The notes beneath the pieces were generated by a model. It did not search any database, had not been told where the DNA came from, and saw only the letters and a list, made by a program, of their open reading frames with translations. Shown in pieces: positions 57,501-64,000 of a DNA stretch of 64,000 bases (within the stretch, counting starts at the first letter, position 1; every line of letters begins with the position of its first letter). Made by a program: the position numbers and the translations under genes. The stretch comes from Stentor roeselii. Taxonomy: Eukaryota > Ciliophora > Heterotrichea > Heterotrichida > Stentoridae. The DNA lies in assembly GCA_006503475.1 (NCBI GenBank), contig RSEH01000017.1, forward strand, positions 170,508-234,507, given 5' to 3'.

Positions 57501-57820
57501 CGTTTCAAATTAAATCTGGCTTTTGAGTAAGAAGATGACTGCTCTGTTGTAAGAGTCAGGTAAAATATTCCTAGACTCTCACAGATTTCATCTAAAATCG
57601 GGAAACTTAGCACGTCGCAGGAAAGGTCGAGGATTAGATTTGCTGAAAGTTGATCTGGATCATTTGATGATTTTGCCAGGTCTAAGATGCTCATTGAACT
57701 TTTAAAGTACTTGAACTCCTCTAAGAGTGAATTTGAAGTCTTTTCGCTGTAGATTAAGAGAACTTGATCAAGTTGAAGACTCACCACTAGAAATTTTAGT
57801 AGTAGGGCATATTTTAGCAT
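54524..57820 (-). CDS. Receptor-like protein, third member of the double-lobe / multi-pass family
   Basis: 1098 aa with the same plan as 1376-4753: signal peptide (residues 1-16), a first Venus-flytrap-like lobe to about 280, and a second to about 715 (DIGLRRGDVIVMGN, TIGCTGDILFAG). About eight hydrophobic segments follow from about 743 (LLLASLFTFLISIVSS) to 1063 (YVISLVICFISVVCS), and a short tail. The shared YQDMIFLFYFPCQLFQFLCLEPKGG, CYTGKH and PYNYKRINFIQV blocks mark a common membrane domain. The frame is intact and no intron is needed. Probably a cell-surface sensor; ligand unknown. It is 50 kb from the other two copies but on the same strand, next to a broken kelch gene and a decayed subtelomere. 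Confidence 0.8.
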   Translation of the reverse strand: MLKYALLLKFLVVSLQLDQVLLIYSEKTSNSLLEEFKYFKSSMSILDLAKSSNDPDQLSANLILDLSCDVLSFPILDEICESLGIFYLTLTTEQSSSYSKARFNLKRNLNQKAEAVIKLLKELKWNSLTIGSSDSLSAETLSMLIAKESKNQLESSFTYSKTFNFSEGLGFVLRVIKVNNVRYLILIDEGESLQTFQSLLTFAGAAKYGFYLLVVSNSVSLIDLEGSLLISEKYSLESRSPENQIFRVVQNFLENLQSASLKSLESICPSHECGKDFEIINIQEGLPVKVGTVKESVEITGKITFPGNNKFYSLNETFETIQLSRFNGSSMQEMKYYFHLEETWYRGADFAVERFNEESKEFQLKINPFYCDQNVSDWLQQCFRNHEKFIGIAYLSQFNVLSAYESLKAFRNLSINVPQISPMAESTQVKFDDFLEFIRMGFKLRDYYYNMLILLYNFKWKDFIVFTTDDPADKSIYSEYMKIVRDMKLSIKNPEDLRIFPANYSRDNFKDYKLYFEYAKESRCRIFHILSWRNGNILEGLYDIGLRRGDVIVMGNWQLYYLLSEDIEEQFLKKRREMMESALLYTVAEYIGDYGKEIKKELTKRYKDTRFMCLTHDMIAVILNTISYMNILGQDYEDSILFLVNLVRRRTIGCTGDILFAGTENYRLSSSTGLSQVLNDKTTETYSLVDVARLSTSDFIAIRLEQSLTWVDSNEVPSNYIKLGICGINEKDLIQSRSGRINLLLASLFTFLISIVSSILSSKFYKYSVTPTEEQVVASYQDMIFLFYFPCQLFQFLCLEPKGGFFSETFSKFQFLAGLSLFEFFELENDLFWKMFYLLIAFTSILTVLFIFCAFIYKYLDEDYVFQRKLIAYAEDILPGLNNLLIFPIISMLLEIFDCNYSTGHNVKDSFLERDCRENCYTGKHLIYSVIGTAVIAVYCSTACYLRIFWDLIQKSTIFGTNSEYLSILSTFQVLLIVIHKNLSIYDQGITGFVISGLLFLFSVFSFKMQPYNYKRINFIQVSVFAEAGIIILLSSFYVRYGKEFYLYVISLVICFISVVCSYKAIDKTPIFFIQEPDDVIPTLIKFEFSYFFKIIKS

Positions 57821-58251
57821 TTTTATCGAAAAAATATTGAAAGATAAGTTATTGTTTAGTTTTAAGGATATGCTATTATATCAATTATATTTATATTATT
57901 AACTGCAGTTTAAGCTTAATAGGGAGTGAATATAATGTGTCAAGATGAAACTTGTGTAATTTTATTTTCAAATAATAAGAATTTAATCATAAACTTGCAA
58001 GGTAAATTATAAACATTCATGAAAGACCTGCTATCTAAAATTTCAAACGAAACATATAACAAAATCGAGTACTCTGATTACTCGATGATCATAAAAAGAC
58101 TAAAGTCAAACTAATACCTTTCTCTGACCCTGGGCTTTCACAAAACAAGATATTTAATACTTTAAATACGAAGACTCATCTACCTATGTGTTTTAATAGT
58201 ATTAAAATATTCAAATATTTATAAAAGATATCTAGTACTTAAAATAGCTAA
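57821..58251. other. Spacer with short coding-like fragment
   Basis: AT-rich. A 31-codon ORF at 58019-58114 (MKDLLSKISNETYNKIEYSD...) looks coding-like and may be part of the decayed gene that follows, but is too short to support alone. Confidence 0.35.
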
Positions 58252-59040
58252 GATATTTCAAGAAAGTATATCTTAATAATAGAATTTTCTGAGTATGAAA
58301 AAATAGTATCATGCCAATCCCACCTTAGATCTGGCCTGGACTTATACTTTAACAGAGACGATCTGGAAAAAACCAAATCTTTTTGGAAGTATTCGAAACT
58401 AAATGGAAATCTTAGTGAAACAGACAAACAAGATTTAAGTACGGAAAAGTTTATTCTCTGCTATTCTGTCTTTAATATTGAGGATTACTACTGGATAATC
58501 ATTCGCTATGCATCACAAACATGGAATACAAAAGTCAATAGACATCTGGGTAATCCTAGAAGATTTCAGATACTTCTTCTCAAACTGATTTTTTAGTTTA
58601 TGAGATAGAATATAGATTTCCAAGAATTGTTATAGATGATAGTTGAATGTCTAAGCATTTTTCATCAGTTTCAGATGCACTTTGGAGGCATATTTCAACA
58701 GATACTAGATCAAATGAATGGGCCTATGATATAAGACAGTTCCCAAATTCTATAGATAATGCGGTTATCGATCATAATTTGATTTTGCGCGATCCTAAGC
58801 GGATGTCCAAAGCCAGCTTCACTAGTCAAAGTAAAAAGTCAAAATTGCCTCCACCTGATGAACCGCAGATGCCTGTTAGGAACCGATTATGCAGCTCTTA
58901 AAGTGAAAATTACCGAGTTAAGAAATGATATGCTTGAATTTAACGATAAAGTCTTTGAAATGTGCTTCAATAAACATCAAAGTGAAATGAGGGACTACTT
59001 GAAAAAAATCTACGCACTGATAAACATATTAGAAATATAA
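58252..59040 (+). pseudogene. Broken gene, unidentified
   Basis: A series of coding-like frames run on in order. 58252-58596 has no ATG (SHLRSGLDLYFNRDDLEKTK, then FWKYSKLNGNLSETDKQDL and CYSVFNIEDYYWIIIRYAS). It shifts near 58590 to LVYEIEYRFPRIVIDDS and TGA, then 58647-58901 reads MSKHFSSVSDALWRHISTD and SSNEWAYDIRQF-like sequence. After a shift near 58875 comes GTDYAALKVKITELRNDML, then MRDYLKKIYALINILEI and TAA. At least two frameshifts and one stop separate the parts. The end is coiled-coil-like. No short intron explains the breaks, so this is a decayed gene of unknown family. Confidence 0.5.
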
Positions 59041-59439
59041 TTTTAGAAATTTATTAAAGGTCTTATAATATTTCAAATATTAGTAAATTTTAATCATAAT
59101 GTAAATATATCTAACTAATTAAAGTATTTAAAAAGTATCTACTTGTTTGAAATGTTTGAGAATCATAAATCCTGAGTTCAATTGTGACAAACTAATCGAA
59201 TTTTAAATAATTACCCAATATGCTAAAATTCTGGCTCCAAAAAAGTTTGAATTCAACTCAACTGATTTTTAAATGTTAAGGATCTCATCGATAAAGGAGA
59301 ATATCACTTACAGCTGATACAATATTTAATGGTGCGAAGATACCTATTGTAATTGTACTTTTTTGATTAATTAATAGTCAGTTGAAACTATAAGAAAAAA
59401 TACAGCTTTAGAATATAAATTAAGATTAACGACTTTTGG
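59041..59439. other. AT-rich spacer
   Basis: 399 bp without a supported element. Confidence 0.5.
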
Positions 59440-59999
59440 AAAATGTTTTCAAACATTTAGAATTTTAATACCGTAGGCTCATCAGCTCAAAATATTTTTA
59501 AGAAAAAGCTTGAAGACCTGAAAAGAAACTCTTCAAATAAAGATTCAGCTGAAATAATCTCAGCACTCGAGAAGGAAAACGCGGATTTGATGGAAACCTT
59601 GAAGAAAAAATAACATGAATGCGAAAAACTCAAATATTCGAGTATTAAAGCGGAAATTCTTACTTTGAAACTACAAAGCAAGTAGAAGCCGAGACTTTGG
59701 CTGAATTGGAAAAAAAGAGAAAAAGTATGAACGAACTATTGCAGGAAACTGAGACTGGTCTTGAGAAACAGAAAGCGATGTGTAGTACTTTGAAACAGGA
59801 AAATGAAAAACTTATGAATTTTTTGAATCGTAACAAATCGGCTGAAAGGGAAATGCTTAAAATGAGGAGGATCATCGCTATTGATGCGAGTAAGAAGAAC
59901 TTGCTGGAAAAGGCTAAGAGTAATAATCGATCACTTAGTCCTTGTGTCTCTCAGCAACAGACTTTGAGTAATTCTAAGTCTAATAACAATTTATATTAG
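59440..59999 (+). pseudogene. Broken coiled-coil gene
   Basis: Coding-like sequence NIFKKKLEDLKRNSSNKDSA, then IISALEKENADLMETLKKK, runs into TAA (about 59610-59612) and resumes in frame with HECEKLKYSSIKAEILTLKL. A one-base shift near 59680 then leads to KQVEAETLAELEKKRKSMNE and an open frame (ATG at 59727) ending NSKSNNNLY and TAA at 59999. The heptad pattern continues smoothly across both breaks, so this was one coiled-coil protein. The last 90 codons could still be translated from the internal ATG, but the gene as a whole is disrupted. Confidence 0.55.
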
Positions 60000-60397
60000 A
60001 AAAAGAGACTTATAAGGGATGAGTCTATTGAAAAAATTCATACTGAATGGCAATTTACTTCTAAAAGAAAGCTATAGTTTTAAGTAAGTATTTATTATTA
60101 GATGGAAAATAGTAATTTTAGTAATTTTTGGAAGTTATGTTGTTGAAAATTAATACTTAGCGCTTTAGTAAGATATTTCAAGGTTATTAATATTTGGAAC
60201 TTTATCTGATTACAATCGTTTGATGATATCTCTCATATTGCCATGAAATTTAATCAAATTTTAATATGAATCTTTGCAGAGACTAACTATTCAAGCGATT
60301 CGATGTCTTTAATTCTACTTTAAATCTAATCTCACTAGCAAGCCAAACTTGAATTTGTTAATTTAATTAATATCTAACACCCCAATATAAATATAAT
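60000..60397. other. AT-rich spacer upstream of the HExxH protein gene
   Basis: 398 bp. The last 60 bp are C-richer and G-poor, and AATATAAATATAAT precedes the ATG. No other element. Confidence 0.5.
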
Positions 60398-62014
60398 ATG
60401 CTACCTATTAAAAGATCGAGAGATCAAGAACCAAAGGATACGCTTAAACAGCTAATAGAACCAAAAGATTTGATTAAAGAGAATAAAGAACCTAGAGTTA
60501 TCATCGAGGAGCTAACGGCTAACAAGAGGTTAGGGTTGCTAGTTTCAAGACTTCAAAATAATTATCAAATACCTCTAGAGCTTAAAAAAATGAGTTTCTT
60601 TCCAAAAATCAACGATAAGAATGGAGGCTTCTGTTTGATTTATGCAAAAGATGAACGAGAGCTGCATTTCTATAAAAGTTTGTTAAAGAATAATGCATCA
60701 CTAAAATTCAATGAGTTTGAGCTTCCAATTCAGAAAACAAAAGATTTTAAAATTGTTTTTGATTTTCTGGAAGACGAAATAAAGAAGATCTATGAACAGT
60801 ATCAAAAAATAAGTGATGACATTGATAATGGAACTTTGACTAAAAGATCCGGAAGAAGGATTATTTATGATTTATGTGAAAAAGTCAAAAGTTTATCAGA
60901 AGAAGTAATTCTTGAATTTCAAGATGATTTAATGTTGGCATTTTACAATTTTGAAAATGATGAAATCAGAAACTGTGATTGGGACCTACTTGAATACTCA
61001 AGGAAAATTCTTTTCGGAGTTCTTTCCTTTATTCAGATCAAAGTCAACAACAAACAACTAGAGAGTACTATATTCTTTTTTCAGAATTTCAATGCAAAAC
61101 AACTAATAGAGAGGCATCATATAACTAAAGTCAATGAAAAAGCATACATTGTTGATATTCTCTATCAGTTTGTATTTAACATGACTCCTTTTGTCGATGA
61201 AAAATTAATGTACATAAGTTTAACCTTAATTAACTTTCGAGAAAATCGTTTTCTTATGAATTCAATTTACAAGTCAACTTTGGAAAATGTATTACATTTA
61301 TTAAGACCTCGGTATTTTCAAGATATAATCATTGAAACATATTCTGAACACGTGAGAAAATTTACAGACTCTGTAATAATTGCTTGGCTTCCTACTTGCT
61401 TATCTGGTATTACTTTGATGAACTCAACAGTAGTCATCAGTAGTAAAGAATTAATTCGCCACAGAACAACCCAAAATTTCACCGACCCTTCAAAATACTT
61501 AAAGTCCAGCGAAAGCGAAGAAGAAAATGTTGAAGGACAGCTTCAAATAGTTGAATCAGTCTTTGAAAATGCTTCAGAAGGGTTTGCAGGAGCTGATGGG
61601 TTTGTTTTATTGACATGCATCCACGAGTTCGCCCACTTCATCCAGAGATCATTGATGACAAGAGCTATTGACTGGTTTTCATTCAAAACTCCAGGAAAAT
61701 TTCTGGGCTACTTCCCAAATGAACCCACCACCATTCAAGAAAAAAAGAAAATTGAGGCTGGAAAAATGCTGGTAGAGATGATTTTCGGATATGAAATTGA
61801 ATATCTGAATCATTCTCAAGCTCTTTTTATTTTGAATCTGGAAAATTGGAGACTAAGTCAAGAAGAGTTTCGTGAAAATTTTAGGGAGCTGTTAGATGAA
61901 GCAAACCCCTCTGATTTAGCAAAGTATTACCCAACTAGATGCAAGATAAGTTCGAATTCATCTTTGTGCTATTTTGGGGAATGTGGAACATCTTCAGGCT
62001 CCAAAAGGTCATAA
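60398..62014 (+). CDS. Putative zinc metallopeptidase-like protein (HExxH), unknown family
   Basis: 538 aa, no signal peptide and no membrane helix. The N-terminal half is charged and helical (IKKIYEQYQKISDDIDNG). Near residue 409-413 lies HEFAH in the context LLTCIHEFAHFIQRS, a good zincin HExxH helix (hydrophobic residues before, bulky after). About 50 residues downstream, EAGKMLVEMIFGYEIEYLN offers a Glu as third zinc ligand, as in gluzincins. The C-terminus carries several Cys (RCKISSNSSLCYFGECG). I know no family with this sequence. It is the only intact gene in the last 6 kb, which favours it being maintained. Metal binding and activity are inferred from the motif only. Confidence 0.65.
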   Translation: MLPIKRSRDQEPKDTLKQLIEPKDLIKENKEPRVIIEELTANKRLGLLVSRLQNNYQIPLELKKMSFFPKINDKNGGFCLIYAKDERELHFYKSLLKNNASLKFNEFELPIQKTKDFKIVFDFLEDEIKKIYEQYQKISDDIDNGTLTKRSGRRIIYDLCEKVKSLSEEVILEFQDDLMLAFYNFENDEIRNCDWDLLEYSRKILFGVLSFIQIKVNNKQLESTIFFFQNFNAKQLIERHHITKVNEKAYIVDILYQFVFNMTPFVDEKLMYISLTLINFRENRFLMNSIYKSTLENVLHLLRPRYFQDIIIETYSEHVRKFTDSVIIAWLPTCLSGITLMNSTVVISSKELIRHRTTQNFTDPSKYLKSSESEEENVEGQLQIVESVFENASEGFAGADGFVLLTCIHEFAHFIQRSLMTRAIDWFSFKTPGKFLGYFPNEPTTIQEKKKIEAGKMLVEMIFGYEIEYLNHSQALFILNLENWRLSQEEFRENFRELLDEANPSDLAKYYPTRCKISSNSSLCYFGECGTSSGSKRS

Positions 62015-63180
62015 AATAATTAGTTGGTTTGTTTTACATTTTAAGAATTATTAGGCAACTAAGTTTATTTCAATTTCTCAAGTATTTTACTAACATGAGA
62101 AAAGTATTGAAATGTTTGATTATTGATAGATTTCTTGTGTTTTAATATAAACTTAAAATTTTGTATAAATTTCAGAATAATTTTTGTATAGTTCCGTATA
62201 TTAAAATAAATAAAAACATTTGAACTGTATAGAAGCATAAATCTTAAAGTTCAGATCAATAAAAGATATACTACGATCCACAAAAAGAGAGATAGTTTGG
62301 CACTTATTTCAAATGTTATTATCACTGGATTTTTATTAATCCAACCCCTTAAATCGATATTGTATACCATTTTCATTTATTAGTTGAAAAATTACTTGCA
62401 AAGGCCTAATTTATCAGAAATTGATTGTAGATAATCCTTTCTCTCCCAGGTTTAATTTTAGAGCAAAAAATTTCTGATATTTTTTAATGATATGTTTTAA
62501 TTCTTTACTTGTAAAAGTATCAAGTTTCAAACTTTATCCTACTTGAAATTTTCAATCATAAGAATCATTAGAGATTCTGAGTTCTCGTTCATAACGGAAA
62601 AATTCTATAAAATAATACTTTTCTCAGATAAAAATACCTTAGGTTAGTACTTTTGGCTTTAGTTGCGGCATTAAACAATGAGAGAAAGTATCTTCACTTG
62701 TTACAGTCCCTGATATCTGAATGTCGTAGAAGGACTATGAAAATATTCCTTCTAAACATAATTTGAATGAAGAATCCTCAGAAAAAAATTAATTTTTACT
62801 TTCGTGGTATCAATCAGAGCTTGAATCTAGGAACTCAAGAGTTAGATACTTTATTCTGGAAAAAATCACTATTTAAATATTGCAAGCATTTAGTCGAAAT
62901 CAGGACTACATATAAGTCAGGAAGCTTCGGCCTTAGGTTTGAAGCTTGGTAAGTTATTTTAGGTATTTATAAAAACTTTTAGATCATCATTGTTACATTG
63001 GGAGCATCCGAAGGAATCAAAATGTTAGAGTCGTTTAAGATTCGAATAAGAAGATTTACTCAGTAAAAAACCATCCATATCATTAAAGTAATCATAAAAA
63101 CATTTAAAACTATTCCAAAAAAAAAACCATTATTATTAATATCAAAATCAAAGAATCTCCAAACCATAATACTTAAAAGC
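62015..63180. other. Subtelomeric spacer with an isolated ORF fragment
   Basis: AT-rich. A 61-codon ORF at 62767-62952 (MKNPQKKINFYFRGINQSLN, ending FGLRFEAW) has a coding-like composition but no recognised domain and no continuation by a 15-nt intron; I take it as a probable remnant. Nothing else seen. Confidence 0.4.
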
Positions 63181-63567
63181 GAATACCTTCAGGCCCCTAA
63201 CATCGATCTTCTTGATAACTCCTTCAGTGCACCCAGAAGAACATAGAGAATGCTGCTCAAAAAAATTAAAATTTAAGATTTGCAGTTCAATTGACATTAA
63301 TCATTATCTAATAAAGGATCGCCACATAGATCATACTCTTCATAACAGTTATTTCAAGAAATCACTGCATCCTAATTGTTAATGTTCGATCAAGAAGAAA
63401 ATAAGCTTTACAGAAATTTAAAGATCAGACATCATACTGAACGAAGAAAACAGATTATTTTTTTAAAACCAAGATGTTCAACTAAATCAAAGGTGAAATA
63501 GAAAAAGCCGATGGTCCGATGTAAAAAATCTTCAAATTTTAGAAGTGTTGATTTAAAAAATATATGA
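63181..63567 (+). pseudogene. Decayed coding remnant near the telomere
   Basis: One frame reads EYLQAPNIDLLDNSFSAPRRT, stops, and after several stops continues in the same frame with MFDQEENKLYRNLKIRHH (ATG 63382), then KQIIFLKPRCSTKSKVK. It passes a TAG at 63499-63501 and goes on KKPMVRCKKSSNFRSVDLKNI to TGA. Basic composition; family unknown. It looks like the 5' part of a degraded gene. Confidence 0.4.
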
Positions 63568-63924
63568 AACAAACCAAAGTTTAGCTGCTGACCAATCATG
63601 CTTGCGCACAATCAACTCAATTCATTATGGATATTCTTCAACGGGAGTTTTGGCATTTAGTTTTGAATTTTGAAGTTTTTAAGTAAAGTTTATTCAAGGT
63701 TTCTATAAAATCATCAATTGAGAAAATAAATATAATGTCTTTATATCGTCTCTTGCAGTTCTTACATAATTAATCATTTCTTATTCTTCAGCTTGGTGCA
63801 CGCTTTAGGCAAAACTCAAGCATAACCTTTAATCTGCTGACTTCAATGGGCTCTGTGGCCAAAATGGCTATTAAATATTTTGAGTAGTATTTTCTAGTAT
63901 TTTGTGCTATATTAATGATTTTGA
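63568..63924. other. Telomere-adjacent region
   Basis: 357 bp without a gene. A slightly GC-richer stretch lies at 63790-63870. No subtelomeric repeat can be defined from one end. Confidence 0.5.
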
Positions 63925-64000
63925 GGTGTTAGGGTGTTAGGGTGTTAGGGTGTTAGGGTGTTAGGGTGTTAGGGTGTTAGGGTGTTAGGGTGTTAGGGTG
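63925..64000 (+). repeat. Telomere, (TGTTAGGG)n
   Basis: About 9.5 perfect copies of the 8-mer GTGTTAGG / TGTTAGGG run to the end of the window; the G-rich strand runs 5' to 3' outward, as expected at a right chromosome end. The complementary CCCTAACA is the repeat I recall for Stentor and related heterotrichs. The array may be longer than the window shows. Confidence 0.97.

Noticed and set aside
62767-62952. 61-codon subtelomeric ORF as a gene.
   Set aside because: No domain, no extension through a 15-nt intron and surrounded by stops; treated as a fragment.
1-64000. A variant genetic code (UGA = Trp as in Blepharisma, or UAA/UAG = Gln).
   Set aside because: Complete conserved proteins (RAD51, TAT, USP47, XPO7) contain no in-frame stops of any kind once 15-nt introns are removed, and genes end with TAA, TAG or TGA at expected places. 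Reading stops as Gln does not repair the frameshifted loci.

Overview
The window looks like the end of a macronuclear chromosome of a heterotrich ciliate, most probably Stentor. Three things support this. (1) The last 76 bases are a telomere of the 8-mer TGTTAGGG (CCCTAACA on the other strand), the repeat I recall for Stentor. (2) Several eukaryotic genes become full length only if introns of exactly 15 nt are removed; I found six, all with A at position 10. (3) TAA, TAG and TGA all act as stops and long conserved proteins have no internal TGA, which argues for the standard code and against Blepharisma (UGA = Trp). The DNA is AT-rich and gene-dense, with about 40 intact genes.

Layout. 1-4.8 kb: two minus-strand members of a large receptor-like membrane protein family; the first runs off the left edge and carries a nonsense codon. 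5.1-9.3 kb: a signal-anchored protein, then four plus-strand ORFs only 0, 4 and 28 nt apart, one resembling complex I subunit NDUFS4. 9.3-19.1 kb: compact housekeeping block with RAD51, ARL2BP/BART, coiled-coil proteins, exportin-7 (one intron), a RING protein, a HAD-ITPK fusion and an eEF1A-type methyltransferase. 19.1-21.8 kb: AT-rich spacer with three tRNA-like elements and a 23-bp tandem repeat. 21.8-24.1 kb: three unknown proteins, two of them basic and serine-rich. 24.26-24.76 kb: a frameshifted ribosomal protein eS7 (RPS7) pseudogene. 25.2-28.7 kb: USP47-like deubiquitinase (two introns). 28.7-31.4 kb: AT-rich spacer with a decayed coding remnant.

31.4-42.2 kb: ArfGAP, ankyrin-DHHC palmitoyltransferase (one intron), WD40 protein, C2H2 protein, PTEN/auxilin-like phosphatase, cyclin, TIP41, a RING-RanBP2-DUSP protein and HRD1-like ERAD ligase (one intron). 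42.2-45.0 kb: an EF-hand protein and an SHIPPO/ODF3-type protein (one intron). 45.1-52.5 kb: a lipidated armadillo-like protein, two paralogous zinc-ribbon tail-anchored proteins, an acid sphingomyelinase-like protein with altered catalytic residues, tyrosine aminotransferase and a protein kinase. 53-57.8 kb: a frameshifted B-box/kelch gene and a third receptor family member. 57.8 kb to the telomere: mostly decayed gene fragments around one intact HExxH protein.

There are no bacterial operons here, but spacing is extreme. Two head-to-head pairs have start codons 8 and 13 bp apart, one convergent pair overlaps at its stop codons, and most start codons directly follow a TATAA-like box. Several genes belong to protein turnover (USP47, HRD1, two further RING proteins) and to trafficking (ArfGAP, ARL2BP, XPO7, DHHC, auxilin-like), but their neighbourhood does not imply one pathway.
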